Shown: positions 50,203-59,349 of the stretch, piece after piece
How the letters are laid out: each line of letters opens with the position of its first letter
Position numbering within the stretch: position 1 is the first letter of the stretch
Assembly: GCF_009363615.1 (NCBI RefSeq)
Contig: NZ_CP045384.1
Coordinates: forward strand, 2,974,501-3,038,500
DNA length: 64,000 nucleotides
Origin: Ruegeria sp. THAF33
GTDB taxonomy: Bacteria; Pseudomonadota; Alphaproteobacteria; Rhodobacterales; Rhodobacteraceae
Reading direction: 5' to 3'
Made by a program: the position numbers and the translations under genes
The notes under the pieces: generated by a model
Seen by the model: the letters and a program-made list of their open reading frames with translations, nothing else
What the model was told of the DNA's origin: nothing
Databases searched by the model: none

Positions 50203-50511
50203 ATGAAGAAATGGATCGGAATGAGTGCTTTGGCACTGGCCGCGGCCTGTGACGTTCCGCAAGCTCCCGTGGTGACGGGGCCGGACGGACAGGCCCGCAT
50301 CCAGATCAATCCGTCTGGCCTGACCTGCTATGAAAACCGGTGTCTGGATATCAATCCGGCGGCGCGCAGCGTGCGCCAGATCGGGAACAAGACCACTGGC
50401 ATCCCAAGGTCCATCGATGTCAGCGATGGCACCGTCACACCTGCGGAATTCAAGCAGATGGGCACGGCTGCGTCGCTTGCCGGTGGCCAGGGGTCAGGCA
50501 ACGACCGCTAG
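50203..50511 (+). CDS. Small lipoprotein-like protein, unknown
   Basis: The 102-residue product has a short signal with a possible lipobox (LAAAC, Cys21). Two more cysteines follow in [15 protein letters not shown], and the rest is polar. No family is recognised. AAGGAG lies 6 bases before the ATG. It is the last of three small envelope genes and overlaps the convergent phhB stop by 4 bases. Confidence 0.65.
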   Translation: MKKWIGMSALALAAACDVPQAPVVTGPDGQARIQINPSGLTCYENRCLDINPAARSVRQIGNKTTGIPRSIDVSDGTVTPAEFKQMGTAASLAGGQGSGNDR

Positions 50512-50801
50512 CACAGGCTGTCCATCTTTCGAGCCAGTTTGGCGTCCAGTGACGACAGGCCGCCTACGTCATGGGTGGACAGGACCACCTCGACCGTGCG
50601 GTAGACGTTGGACCATTCTGGATGATGGTTCCATTTCTCGGCCCAGATCGCCACTTGCGTCATCCAGCCAAATGCGTGCACGAAGTTGTCGAATATGAAG
50701 GTCTTGGTGATCGCGTCGCGGCCTTCGACCATGGTCCAGCCGTTTTTGAACAGCGGATCCAGCAGCGGGCCACGGGTCTCGGCGGACAAAAGTTCAGTCA
50801 T
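50508..50801 (-). CDS. phhB: 4a-hydroxytetrahydrobiopterin dehydratase
   Basis: The 97-residue protein has the pterin-4a-carbinolamine dehydratase motifs: [18 protein letters not shown], the [17 protein letters not shown] segment with the His pair, and the [12 protein letters not shown] end. It recycles pterin cofactor in phenylalanine hydroxylation. No phenylalanine hydroxylase gene is in the window. It overlaps the DUF482 gene by 4 bases. Confidence 0.93.
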   Translation of the reverse strand: MTELLSAETRGPLLDPLFKNGWTMVEGRDAITKTFIFDNFVHAFGWMTQVAIWAEKWNHHPEWSNVYRTVEVVLSTHDVGGLSSLDAKLARKMDSLC

Positions 50802-51985
50802 TGCTGTTCCTCCGGGTTCGATTTCCTGAACGGGCCGTAATCCGTCAGAATCTCGATCTCTTCTCCCACTGCGCGGCCTTCGGCGTCCAGATATTTTTTG
50901 ACGGCATCGGCAAAACCCGGATCGCCGACCCAGTGCAAGCTATGCGTGCGCGTCGGCAAATAGCCCCGCGCCAGCTTGTGTTCGCCCTGAGCGCCCGCTT
51001 CCACCCGGGCCAGACCGTGGGCAATGGCAAAGTCTATCGCCCTATAGTAGCACAGTTCGAAATGCAGGCAGGCATGATGTTCGATGCAGCCCCAATACCG
51101 CCCAAAAAGCGTTTCGCGGCCTATGAAGTTCAGCGCACCCGCAATGGCGTGACCATCCCGTTCAGCCAAAACCAGGGCCATGTCATTCGCCATCGTCTCT
51201 TGTGCGATGTCAAAAAACCGCCGCGTCAGATAGGGTGAGCCCCATTTTCGCGCCCCGGTGTCCTGATAGAACCGCCAAAACGCATCCCAGTGTTCCGGGC
51301 GCAGGTCATCGCCCGTCAACGTGCGGATTTCACCGCCAAAGCCATTGGCCTGCGCCCGTTCCTTGCGGATGTTTTTGCGCTTGCGTGAGGACAAGGCCGC
51401 AAGGAAGTCATCGAATTCGGCGTAGCCATCATTCAGCCAGTGAAACTGTTGCGAGCTGCGAAGCATTAGCCCCATCTGCTCACCGGCCAATGCCTCGGCT
51501 TCCGTACAGAAGGTCACGTGAACCGAAGAAACCTGATTGTCGGCCGCCAGTTGAACGGCACCCTGCACCAAAGCCGACATTCCGATCCTGTCATAGCCCG
51601 GGCGCACCAGAAACCGCCGCCCGGTGGCGGGTGTGAACGGCACCGCAATTTGCAGCTTGGGATAATACCGCCCGCCTGCGCTTTCATAGGCATGGGCCCA
51701 GCTGTGGTCAAAGATGTACTCGCCCTGGCTGTGCGATTTGGCATACATCGGGGCCGCTGCGATCAGGATCCCGTCAAGAAAGGCGGTCAGGTATTGCGGC
51801 TGCCAACCCGTACCGCGCCCGACCGAGCCGCTTTCCTCAAGCGCCAGCAAAAAGCGATGTGTGGTGAAGGGATCAAGGGGCCGCCCACCATCGGCGGCCT
51901 CGGTGCAGGCGCAGGCATCCCACTCGGCCGCTGAAATCCGCGACAGAGACCCAATGACCTGAACTTCGATTTGGGCCTGATCCAT
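50798..51985 (-). CDS. DUF482 / GNAT-related peptidoglycan-type acyltransferase
   Basis: The 395-residue protein belongs to the DUF482 family of FemAB/GNAT-fold proteins. Motifs seen include [44 protein letters not shown], and the C-terminal [13 protein letters not shown] and [11 protein letters not shown] blocks. Proteins of this family are annotated in peptidoglycan biosynthesis, but the reaction is not known. The start at 51985 has GGAGG 4 bases upstream. It is coupled to phhB. Confidence 0.85.
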   Translation of the reverse strand: MDQAQIEVQVIGSLSRISAAEWDACACTEAADGGRPLDPFTTHRFLLALEESGSVGRGTGWQPQYLTAFLDGILIAAAPMYAKSHSQGEYIFDHSWAHAYESAGGRYYPKLQIAVPFTPATGRRFLVRPGYDRIGMSALVQGAVQLAADNQVSSVHVTFCTEAEALAGEQMGLMLRSSQQFHWLNDGYAEFDDFLAALSSRKRKNIRKERAQANGFGGEIRTLTGDDLRPEHWDAFWRFYQDTGARKWGSPYLTRRFFDIAQETMANDMALVLAERDGHAIAGALNFIGRETLFGRYWGCIEHHACLHFELCYYRAIDFAIAHGLARVEAGAQGEHKLARGYLPTRTHSLHWVGDPGFADAVKKYLDAEGRAVGEEIEILTDYGPFRKSNPEEQQ

Positions 51986-52030
51986 GTTTCCTCCGCACCA
52001 GCCCTTTATCTGTGACCGAAGCGGCAAGGT

Positions 52031-52798
52031 TCAAGCTGAATGCGCAGCCAGATACCCTTCGAAGGTCACATTGTCGGCAACCATGCGGGCCTCGGCCTCT
52101 TGTTCGGGCGTCCGGACGGTCCAGCACAGGATCGGCACGCCCTGCGCCTTCAGTTCGGCCACACGCGGGCGGGAAAGGTCTTCCGCCTCGTGGCTGATGA
52201 AACCGGCCCCAACACGGTCAAAATCAGGAATATCGCGCAGGGTGTCGCAGACGTCTTGCGGCAGAAGCTCGACACTGGGCTCATAGGCGCAAGTCGTGAT
52301 GCCGCGCGGCAGATGCGGGGCCAGCCGCGCCAGTTCCGCGACCGAGTTTGGATTGAAGGACATCAGGGCCACCGGGCCGTCATAGCCCTGCAATGCGCGC
52401 ACGGTGTCGTGCTCGAGGGCGCCGATATTCATACCCATAACGCCGTCCTGATCCTTCAGCTCGATCAGCAGCGGCACCTGGCCTGCCACCATATCCAGCA
52501 CCTCATCCAGCGTTGGAATGCCGTCATCACCATACAGAAGGGTCAATTCGGACGCCGCCGCCGCCGACACCTGCCGGATCGGCCCGGGCTGGCCGGTCAG
52601 ACGCCCCATGTCGTAATCATGGAACACGACGGCACGATCATCAGCTGTCAGCTGAAGATCGATCTCGATCCCGTATCCGGCATCAATGGCGGCACGAATG
52701 GCCGCCCGGCTGTTTTCCGGGCGGTTGTTCGAGATGTCATGCAGCGCCCGATGAGCAATCGGGGCCTGCAAAAACGCAGCTGGCAGGGGCGGTATCAT
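52031..52798 (-). CDS. Glycerophosphodiester phosphodiesterase (GDPD)
   Basis: GDPDs hydrolyse deacylated phospholipids to sn-glycerol-3-phosphate. The 255-residue protein has the two catalytic histidines in IAHRALHD (His16) and VFHDYDMGRLT, and the metal-binding EIDLQLTADD motif. RPENSRAAI and LLIELK complete the pattern. No signal peptide is seen, so it should be cytosolic. It overlaps the RidA-like gene by 4 bases. Confidence 0.93.
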   Translation of the reverse strand: MIPPLPAAFLQAPIAHRALHDISNNRPENSRAAIRAAIDAGYGIEIDLQLTADDRAVVFHDYDMGRLTGQPGPIRQVSAAAASELTLLYGDDGIPTLDEVLDMVAGQVPLLIELKDQDGVMGMNIGALEHDTVRALQGYDGPVALMSFNPNSVAELARLAPHLPRGITTCAYEPSVELLPQDVCDTLRDIPDFDRVGAGFISHEAEDLSRPRVAELKAQGVPILCWTVRTPEQEAEARMVADNVTFEGYLAAHSA

Positions 52799-53250
52799 TC
52801 GATCTCGAATATGCCTTCGATCTCGACCGCCACGCCCAAAGGCAGCGACGCAGCACTTACGGCGGAACGCGAGTGGCGACCGGCGTCGCCCAGCGCTTCG
52901 ACCAGAAAGTCGGATGCGCCGTTGATCACTTGCGGCTGCGCAGTGAAATCTGCGGTCGAGTTCACGAAACCGGTCAGCTTGATGACACGCACCAGTTTGT
53001 CGATATCTCCGCCACAGGCCGCCTTGACCTGCGCCAGCAGATTGATCGCGCAGACCCGCGCCGCTGCGGCTCCGGCCTCGACATCCATGTCATCGCCCAG
53101 CTTGCCGGTGATCAGCTCGTCTGATTTCGATATCTGGCCGGACACGTACACGATATTGCCCACACGTACATACGGCACATAATTTGCCGCTGGCGCGGGT
53201 GCGTCGCCCAGCGTGACACCGAGGCTTTCCAATTTTGCAGCGATGCTCAT
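52795..53250 (-). CDS. RidA-family protein, long (YjgH/UK114-like) subgroup
   Basis: The 151-residue protein has the RidA-like fold with VPYVRVGNIVYVSGQIS, the INLLAQVKAACGGDIDKLVRV helix and the C-terminal SLPLGVAVEIEGIFEIE. It represents the longer subgroup of about 150 residues. Enamine deaminase activity is inferred and may be absent. The start at 53250 has AAGGA upstream. It is translationally coupled to the GDPD gene. Confidence 0.9.
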   Translation of the reverse strand: MSIAAKLESLGVTLGDAPAPAANYVPYVRVGNIVYVSGQISKSDELITGKLGDDMDVEAGAAAARVCAINLLAQVKAACGGDIDKLVRVIKLTGFVNSTADFTAQPQVINGASDFLVEALGDAGRHSRSAVSAASLPLGVAVEIEGIFEIE

Positions 53251-53550
53251 TGAGAGGGTCCTTCCCTGATTGACTCTGCCGGACGCTAACCGGGAAGCAC
53301 ATCCGTGGAAAGACGGAATGCGGCAAATTCCGGCTTGCATGCGATCTGAGCATATCTTTACTTATTATGACTTGCAGATGCTCAATTGCTTTACCCGGAC
53401 CTGACGAACAGGTTACACGCTAGGTGTTTCATTTGAGACCTGAAACGACTATGTGACAAGAACTTGTGCCTTACCGGCGTGTTAGTATTGGTGAATTGTG
53501 ATTGTTGGCCCGACAGAACGGATGTCGGGCATTTGGGAGAAGCAAAGATC
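53251..53550. other. mlaA upstream region with three inverted repeats
   Basis: No gene is supported in these 300 bp. TGAGCAT/ATGCTCA arms lie at 53347-53384, GTTTCA-N9-TGAAAC at 53426-53446, and a perfect 8-bp hairpin GCCCGACA/TGTCGGGC with a 7-nt loop at 53508-53530. The last lies 20 bp before the mlaA start and could act in the mRNA leader. Confidence 0.45.
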
Positions 53551-54366
53551 GTGTCGAGCAGATTTTGCCTGAAACACCTGGTTGTCCTGTCACTCATGGC
53601 CATTCTGTCCGCCTGTGCAACGACACCGCCCGAGGGCGCCTCACGCAGCGACGTGTTTGACCCTTACGAAAACGCGAACCGGGGAATTCACAAGTTCAAT
53701 CTGGGCGTTGACCGGTTTCTGTTTCGACCTGCGTCGAAAGGGTACGTGAAGATCGTTCCTGATCCCATGGTCACCAGTTTCAGCACATTCGCCGAAAACA
53801 TCTCGCTGCCCGGACAAGCGGTCGACTACCTGCTTCAGGGCAACCCGAAACAGATGGGCAATGCGCTGCTGCGCTTTGTGATCAACATGACCGTGGGCGG
53901 CTTTGGCCTGTCCGCGCCCGCAGATGAGCTGAACCTGCCGCCCGTCGATACTGATTTCGGTGAGACCCTGCACGTCTGGGGGGTCGGCGAAGGGGCCTAT
54001 GTTGAACTGCCTTTCTATGGCCCGTCGACCCAAAGGGATGCCATCGGGGTGGTGATCAACCTGTTCTCGAATCCGATCAATTTTGCCCCGGTCCGGCCCG
54101 CTGACAATCTGGGCGTCTATGCCGAAGTCGTTCGCCGCATGGGCGATCGTGGACGGTTCTCGGATACCGTGGACTCGATTCTGTATGAAAGCGCAGACAG
54201 TTATGCGCAGGCCCGCCTGATCTATCTGCAAAACCGCCGCTTCGAACTGGCGAGAGATGACGAAGACGCCTATCTGGATTTGTATTCCGACCCCTATGCA
54301 GAAACCGGTACAGACCCGGTCAGGGACCCCTATTTAGACCCATACGAGGACCCCTATGCTGAATAA
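53551..54366 (+). CDS. mlaA: MlaA/VacJ-family outer-membrane lipoprotein
   Basis: MlaA removes mislocalised phospholipid from the outer leaflet of the outer membrane. The 271-residue protein has a lipobox LSAC at about Cys22 and the family motifs DPYENANRGIHKFN, PxPMVTSFSTFAENISLPGQAVDYLLQGN, and FGETLHVWGVGEGAYVELPFYGPS. It starts with GTG, with GGGAGA ten bases upstream. The C-terminus has an unusual acidic tail with several DPY repeats. It overlaps mlaC by 11 bases. Confidence 0.93.
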   Translation: MSSRFCLKHLVVLSLMAILSACATTPPEGASRSDVFDPYENANRGIHKFNLGVDRFLFRPASKGYVKIVPDPMVTSFSTFAENISLPGQAVDYLLQGNPKQMGNALLRFVINMTVGGFGLSAPADELNLPPVDTDFGETLHVWGVGEGAYVELPFYGPSTQRDAIGVVINLFSNPINFAPVRPADNLGVYAEVVRRMGDRGRFSDTVDSILYESADSYAQARLIYLQNRRFELARDDEDAYLDLYSDPYAETGTDPVRDPYLDPYEDPYAE

Positions 54367-54955
54367 CGAGTTGAACCGCCGTAGCTTTGTCGCAGCTGGT
54401 CTGGCCTTGGCGGTCCTGCCCAAATCCGCATTTGCCCAGACCGAGGCATCAGCCAAGGCACTGGTCAACAGTGTGGTCAACGACATCAACAGGGTTATCG
54501 CATCGGGCAAGTCAGAGAATGCGATGCTGCGTGATTTCGAGAAGATCTTTGTGCAATATGCCGACGTCCCGATCATGGCGCGTTATGCCCTCGGTGCCGA
54601 TGCCCGTACGGCCACCCCATCCCAGCTAAGGCAATTCACCAAGGCTTTTCAGGGCTATATCTCCCGCAAATATGGTCGCCGCTTCCGCGAGTTCATTGGC
54701 GGTGAGGTCAACGTGCGTAATGCACGCAAGATCAAGGCCGGATATGAAGTGCGCACAATGGTCAAGCTGCGCGGCTCGGCGCCGTTTGATGTGACGTTCC
54801 TTGTTTCGGACAAGTCTGGGCGTGAAAAATTCTACAACATGTTCATCGAAGGCGTGAATCTGTTGCTGACCGAACGCACCGAAATCGGCGCGATGCTGGA
54901 CGCCCGCAAAGGCAACCTGGACCAGTTGATCAAAGACCTGAAAAAGACAGGGTGA
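54356..54955 (+). CDS. mlaC: MlaC/ABC phospholipid-binding periplasmic protein
   Basis: MlaC carries phospholipid between MlaA and the inner-membrane MlaFEDB complex. The 199-residue protein has a twin-arginine-like signal (NRRSFVAAG, about 8-16, cleavage after AFA). The MlaC core shows ALGADARTATPSQLRQFTKAF and YxxRKYGRRFREFIG. It overlaps mlaA by 11 bases. The mlaFED genes are not in the window. Confidence 0.92.
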   Translation: MLNNELNRRSFVAAGLALAVLPKSAFAQTEASAKALVNSVVNDINRVIASGKSENAMLRDFEKIFVQYADVPIMARYALGADARTATPSQLRQFTKAFQGYISRKYGRRFREFIGGEVNVRNARKIKAGYEVRTMVKLRGSAPFDVTFLVSDKSGREKFYNMFIEGVNLLLTERTEIGAMLDARKGNLDQLIKDLKKTG

Positions 54956-55058
54956 TCCGTTTCACTTGCGGCCACGCATTGAATTACGCCTTTGACAACA
55001 GTGGGACAGAGGCGTCTGACCACCTGTTTTTTCGGCGCGCCGCGGCTACGTGTCGAGG

Positions 55059-55787
55059 TCACGGCATGTAACTGCGCACCAAAGCGCCTGCAATCAAAGC
55101 CCACCCATCGGCGATCACGAAAAACGCCAGCTTGAATGGCAAGGATACGATGGCCGGAGGCACCATCATCATGCCCATCGACATCAATACAGCAGCCACG
55201 ACAAGATCGATGATCAGAAATGGCAGGAAAATCAGAAACCCGATCTGAAACGCCCGTGCGATTTCCGACAGCATGAAGGACGGCATCAAGACCGACAACG
55301 GCGCTTGTGCGGACAACTCCATAGCCTCACCACCGGGGCGCAAAGCCGCCATGGCATAGAACGTATCCGCATCCAGTCGGGCCGCCATGAAGGCACGGAA
55401 CGGCTCCAACGCGCGCTCCAACGCTGGTTCCACTTCCATCGTCTCTTCCATCATCGGTCGTATCCCTGTCGCCCATGCTTCTGAAAACACCGGGTCCATG
55501 ATGAAATAGGTCAGGAACAACGCCAGGCTGACCAACAGCATATTGGGCGGAGATTGTTGCAGGCCGATCCCTTGCCGCAGGATCGACAGAACGGTGATCA
55601 GGAAGGGAAAGCAGGTGATCATGATCGCCAGCCCCGGAGCGATGCTCAGTACTGTGATCAGCAGAATCAGCTGGATCGTCCGGGCGGAAATCGACCCGCC
55701 CTCGCCCAAGGACAAGGTCAAATCCTGGGCAGCGGCCAGTGAGGGTGTCAACACGGCCACCAAACCCAGGCAGAGCACATAGCGCAT
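55059..55787 (-). CDS. fliP: Flagellar biosynthesis protein FliP
   Basis: FliP forms the core of the flagellar type III export gate. The 242-residue protein has a signal peptide, four membrane helices, and the FliP signatures FLITVLSILRQGIGLQQSPPN near residue 62 and SFMLSEIARAFQIGFLIFLPFLIIDLV near residue 165. Its ATG overlaps the fliN stop by one base. It is last in the fliF-H-N-P run. FliQ and FliR are not in the window. Confidence 0.95.
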   Translation of the reverse strand: MRYVLCLGLVAVLTPSLAAAQDLTLSLGEGGSISARTIQLILLITVLSIAPGLAIMITCFPFLITVLSILRQGIGLQQSPPNMLLVSLALFLTYFIMDPVFSEAWATGIRPMMEETMEVEPALERALEPFRAFMAARLDADTFYAMAALRPGGEAMELSAQAPLSVLMPSFMLSEIARAFQIGFLIFLPFLIIDLVVAAVLMSMGMMMVPPAIVSLPFKLAFFVIADGWALIAGALVRSYMP

Positions 55788-56074
55788 CAACCGATTCCGT
55801 TGTGCAAATCCGCAATCTCGGTCAAGCGCACTGCAAGTTGCCCTGCCTGATCGCCTTCCATTTCTTCCAACAGCCCGCGCGCCACCAACTGATCCCCAAC
55901 ATAGAGGTCAACCGGATCTTCGATCCGTTTGTCTAGGGTCAGCACGGCATTCTCTCCCATGTTCAACAGGTCCTTGATCAATGGGCGCGCACGACCAACG
56001 GAAACGGTCACTTCAATCGGGACCGAGTCGAAGGGGTTGGGTTTTTCAGATTTCGGGATCTGGGTGTCATTCAT
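55787..56074 (-). CDS. fliN: Flagellar motor switch protein FliN
   Basis: The 95-residue protein has the SpoA/FliN surface-presentation core: FDSVPIEVTVSVGRARPLIKD, the NMGENAVLTLDKRIEDPVDLYVG strand and NGQLVARGLL-like DQLVARGLLEEMEGDQAG. It is part of the C-ring. The start at 56074 lies inside fliH. Length is at the short end of the family. Confidence 0.9.
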   Translation of the reverse strand: MNDTQIPKSEKPNPFDSVPIEVTVSVGRARPLIKDLLNMGENAVLTLDKRIEDPVDLYVGDQLVARGLLEEMEGDQAGQLAVRLTEIADLHNGIG

Positions 56075-56663
56075 TGGACAAAGCCTCTCTTGTCTCAAAG
56101 ACATAAGCGTCAAAGGTCTGTTCGATGGCGGCGAGCAAAGCGGTGCAATCAACCTCACGTCGGCTCGTGCCGACCTGAAGGCGGGCCTGACCCGGCTCCA
56201 GGTCCGAGTGTTCGATCACCTGAGGAGTGGAATGCAGATCTTGCGGCAACAGCGCTGCGACACTCTCGGCACAACCCGGCGGCACCAAAATCTGCATCGG
56301 CTGCTCTATCCGCGAACGCGCCATTTCACAGAGTTGCTCCACGATGCGGGCTGCAAGGCCGCGCTCGGCCATCTCAGGCAGTACGGTCTGAACCAGGCTG
56401 GTGAACATGGGCTCCAACGACAGGGTCATGCGGGCGATGGCTTCGTGATAGGTGAAAGACATATCCTCAAGCGACCTTGCCAATTCAGCCGAAATCTGGC
56501 TGCGGCTTTGCTCCTGCGCCCGCGAGGCATCTTCCCAACCGGCCCCATACCCGTCTTCGAAGGCAGCGAGCCGTTGTTCTTCCAGCGTGTCCTCATTCAA
56601 GATCAGAACAGGCCCCGTACCGGTCTGGGTGGTGAAATCCTCAAGAAGATGAGCAATCGACAT
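56067..56663 (-). CDS. fliH: Flagellar assembly protein FliH-like
   Basis: The 198-residue protein has a Glu/Arg-rich coiled part near residues 30-60 with GYGAGWEDASRAQEQSR, followed by a C-terminal domain that resembles the FliH/stator segment binding FliI ATPase. Sequence conservation is weak, so the name rests on position between fliF and fliN and on length. It starts at ATG overlapping the fliF stop (TGATG) by one base. Its end overlaps fliN by 8 bases. Confidence 0.7.
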   Translation of the reverse strand: MSIAHLLEDFTTQTGTGPVLILNEDTLEEQRLAAFEDGYGAGWEDASRAQEQSRSQISAELARSLEDMSFTYHEAIARMTLSLEPMFTSLVQTVLPEMAERGLAARIVEQLCEMARSRIEQPMQILVPPGCAESVAALLPQDLHSTPQVIEHSDLEPGQARLQVGTSRREVDCTALLAAIEQTFDAYVFETREALSNE

Positions 56664-58246
56664 CACACCCGCTCCTCACCTTCTTCAAGCCAACTGCGCA
56701 GGATCTCGACAGTTTCTTCCTGCTTTTCACCGATCATGGCGCGCAGCCGGTCGACAGGATCCTCCGTGGCGTTCGAGCCGAGAGCCGGAACACCACGCTC
56801 TGCCGGCAGGGTCGAGAGCTCTGCCGGTTCCTCCGGAGCGATTTCACCTGTCAGTGCCAGGGTATCCGAATCCGCCCCTCCTGCCGCCGCCAGCAGCGCC
56901 GGTGTCGGTGTCGCATTCGTCAGGATCGGGCGGATCACGAACAGGGCCAGCACGAGCGAAACCAAAGCCAGCACAGCCATCTGTATCAAGGACATGACGT
57001 CCAGATGGACGTTGTGCCAGAGCGACGACGATACCAGGGTGCCCTGTGGTTCGACCGACGGCAGATCCATGGATTTCAGTGTGATAACGTCCCCGCGCGC
57101 CGCATCGTACCCGACTGCCGACGCCACGAGCTCTTCCAGAGCGGTAAGCTCTTCCTGGGGCAAGGGCGTGAAGACTTCGGCACCAGAGGCGTCCACTGAT
57201 CTTTTCCCATTGACCAGAACTGCAACCGTCAGACGCTTGATCGCGCCGGGGGCCTTATGGACTTCCAGCTCTGTCTCGGAGACTTCGTAGTTCACCCGCT
57301 CACGAGTCTGGGTAGCCGTCGAGTTCGATTCGTCCCCGCCCGCCGCATCGCCATCCGGCAGGTTCGACGCCACGGTGACATCCGATGACTGGTTTCGGGC
57401 GCTGTCCGAACGTTCTTCGACATCCGTGCTGATCGCCACGCGGCCTTTGGGGTCAAAGCGCCGCTCGCGAATGGATTCCGTGTTGGTTTCGGTGTCCACA
57501 CTGACCTCGACCACGGCATTGCCTGTACCGACACGCGCCTCGACCAGACGCAGAACACGTTCCCGCAACTGGCGCGACTTGTCGTCCGCAGTGTCCGCAG
57601 GCGCTGCGGTATCCTGCCCGCCATTCACGGCCCCGTGCGAATCAACCACCGTAACGTTCTCGGGCGTCAGGCCGCTGACGGCCGAGGCAACAAGGAACCG
57701 GATGGCCTTGGCCTGATCCCCGGTAATTTCGGTCCCGGATGGCACCAGGTAGACCGAAGCCGTTGGTGACACGCTGCGCTGAAACGGGTTTGCCGTCCCG
57801 TTGGCAATATGGACGCGCGCCTGACTTATATGCGGGCTTCCGACAATCGTCCGCGCCAGTTCACCCTCTTTCGCGCGCCAATAGGCAGCATCGAACATCT
57901 GAGAGGTGGTGCCAAACCCGCTTAGCGAATCAAGCAGTTCGTACCCTTTGTTGCCGTTTGCGGGCAGGCCTTCGCTGGCCAGGGTCATTCGCAGCTCGTC
58001 GCGCTGCGCGCCGGATACGTAGATCGATCCGCCCCGGATTTCATATGTGACGCCGCGCTGGTCCAGCGCGCGGACTATTTCCCCGGCGGCACCGCTTTCC
58101 AGACCCGCATAAAGCAGCGTCATGGACGGAGCCGTCACGAGGCGCGACATGCCAAGGATTCCCAGAAACACCAGCGCAACCGCACCGGCGACGATGATTT
58201 GTTTACGCCTGTCCAAATTAGCCCAGACAGTTCCGATCTGCTGCAC
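56663..58246 (-). CDS. fliF: Flagellar MS-ring protein FliF
   Basis: FliF builds the MS-ring of the basal body in the inner membrane. The protein has two membrane helices (about 18-38 and 420-445), and the YscJ/FliF periplasmic ring domain with SMTLLYAGLE and ARVHIANGTANPFQR. The RBM3 region follows, and the cytosolic tail ends with DRLRAMIGEKQEETVEILRSWL, which contacts FliG. GGAGG with five bases of spacing favours GTG at 58246; an overlapping GTG at 58252 adds two residues. Confidence 0.93.
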   Translation of the reverse strand: MQQIGTVWANLDRRKQIIVAGAVALVFLGILGMSRLVTAPSMTLLYAGLESGAAGEIVRALDQRGVTYEIRGGSIYVSGAQRDELRMTLASEGLPANGNKGYELLDSLSGFGTTSQMFDAAYWRAKEGELARTIVGSPHISQARVHIANGTANPFQRSVSPTASVYLVPSGTEITGDQAKAIRFLVASAVSGLTPENVTVVDSHGAVNGGQDTAAPADTADDKSRQLRERVLRLVEARVGTGNAVVEVSVDTETNTESIRERRFDPKGRVAISTDVEERSDSARNQSSDVTVASNLPDGDAAGGDESNSTATQTRERVNYEVSETELEVHKAPGAIKRLTVAVLVNGKRSVDASGAEVFTPLPQEELTALEELVASAVGYDAARGDVITLKSMDLPSVEPQGTLVSSSLWHNVHLDVMSLIQMAVLALVSLVLALFVIRPILTNATPTPALLAAAGGADSDTLALTGEIAPEEPAELSTLPAERGVPALGSNATEDPVDRLRAMIGEKQEETVEILRSWLEEGEERV

Positions 58247-58304
58247 GCTCACCTCCGACTCGCCGGCATTCTGCCCGACGCACCCTCTGTTTGGACGATT
58301 GCTC

Positions 58305-58319
58305 TTAACAATCGGTTAG
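58305..58319. promoter_or_regulatory. CtrA-like binding site between fliF and fliL
   Basis: TTAA-N7-TTAG lies midway between the two divergent flagellar arms and matches the CtrA consensus TTAA-N7-TTAA at seven of eight positions. It is 59 bp from fliF and 47 bp from fliL. Confidence 0.65.
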
Positions 58320-58365
58320 TCCCTGCGCGGTTATGACGGGGTCGGAACGGATGAATGAGGACGTC

Positions 58366-58863
58366 ATGACCGACGCAACCGACGAACTGGCGGAACCCAC
58401 CGGGAAAAAAGGGAAAAAGGGAATACTGATCGGGATGCTTCTTGCCATCGCCGGCGCTGCGGGCGGGTATTTCGTGACGTCATCCGGATTGATTCCGCTG
58501 GGTGGCAAGGCCGCGGTTGAGGCCGGCAAGGACGAGGCGAAAGAGGAACCTGCCAAAGCGCTGACGGATGTCGGTTTCATTGATCTGCCGCCGGTTGTTG
58601 TATCGGTGAATTCCGGCAATTCGCGACATTTGAAGTTCCACGCTCAGCTCGAAGTTAACGCGCCGTACATAGCTGATGTGAAAAAAATGCAGCCACGAAT
58701 CATGGATGTCCTGAACGGATACCTGCGAGCTGTTGAATTGAAGGACCTTGAGGATTCGCTGGCATTGACGCGCATCCGAGGTCACCTGCTGCGACGCATT
58801 GGAATTGTTGTTGGCGAAGGGCGCGTTCGCGATGTGCTGGTGATGGAATTTGTACTGAATTAG
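58366..58863 (+). CDS. fliL: Flagellar basal body-associated protein FliL
   Basis: FliL surrounds the stator and supports torque. The 165-residue protein has a cytosolic Lys/Gly-rich start, one membrane helix (about 22-41), and the periplasmic FliL core with FIDLPPVVVSVNSGNSRHLKF and VLNGYLRAVELKDLED. The final VRDVLVMEFVLN strand is typical. I used the ATG at 58366, preceded by GAGGA. A CtrA-like site lies upstream. Confidence 0.94.
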   Translation: MTDATDELAEPTGKKGKKGILIGMLLAIAGAAGGYFVTSSGLIPLGGKAAVEAGKDEAKEEPAKALTDVGFIDLPPVVVSVNSGNSRHLKFHAQLEVNAPYIADVKKMQPRIMDVLNGYLRAVELKDLEDSLALTRIRGHLLRRIGIVVGEGRVRDVLVMEFVLN

Positions 58864-58872
58864 GAGGCGGAA

Positions 58873-59349
58873 TTGGAGCTGATTGCGGATATTTTGCTGG
58901 TCACCGGTGCGTTGGGCGCGGGTCTTTATTGTTTTGTGCTGTCGCGCCGCCTCAGGCGGTTCACCGATCTTGAAAAAGGCGTCGGTGGCGCGGTGGCCGT
59001 GTTGTCGACCCAGGCGGAAGAGCTGAAGAAATCCCTGGACAGCGCGCGAAATGCCTCGGATCAATCGGGGGATCAGCTGAAGGCGCTGACGCAAAGGGCT
59101 GAGACCGTGGCTCAGCACCTAGAGCTGATGATGGCATCTCTGCATGATGTCATACCCGAAGAAGAAACTGCTGCCCCGGAAACGGCAAAGCCTGTCCAAG
59201 ACGATCCCCAGCCTGAAGAGGAACAGGGCACCAAGCACGAGAAAGCAGCGGAACCGGCCGAAACTGGTGCGCGTGAAGAGCAACCCAAGGCGCCAGAGGG
59301 CCTGATGTTCTTCCGCCATGACCGCAAGCAAAACGGGGCGCAGGCATGA
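58873..59349 (+). CDS. Flagellar-operon protein of unknown function (DUF6468-like)
   Basis: The 158-residue protein has one N-terminal membrane helix (about 2-22), a heptad-rich cytosolic coiled region (about 30-90), and a Glu/Pro-rich tail. Short proteins of this type are found beside fliL and motE in alphaproteobacterial flagellar clusters and annotated as DUF6468; I offer that match with caution. It starts at TTG with AGGAGG seven bases upstream. It overlaps motE by 4 bases. A structural role close to the stator is inference. Confidence 0.65.
   Translation: MELIADILLVTGALGAGLYCFVLSRRLRRFTDLEKGVGGAVAVLSTQAEELKKSLDSARNASDQSGDQLKALTQRAETVAQHLELMMASLHDVIPEEETAAPETAKPVQDDPQPEEEQGTKHEKAAEPAETGAREEQPKAPEGLMFFRHDRKQNGAQA

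Noticed and set aside
58261..58320. Possible sigma-54 promoter before fliF or fliL
   Set aside because: The TTGGACGATTGCT stretch has only 6 bases between GG and GC, while sigma-54 needs 10.
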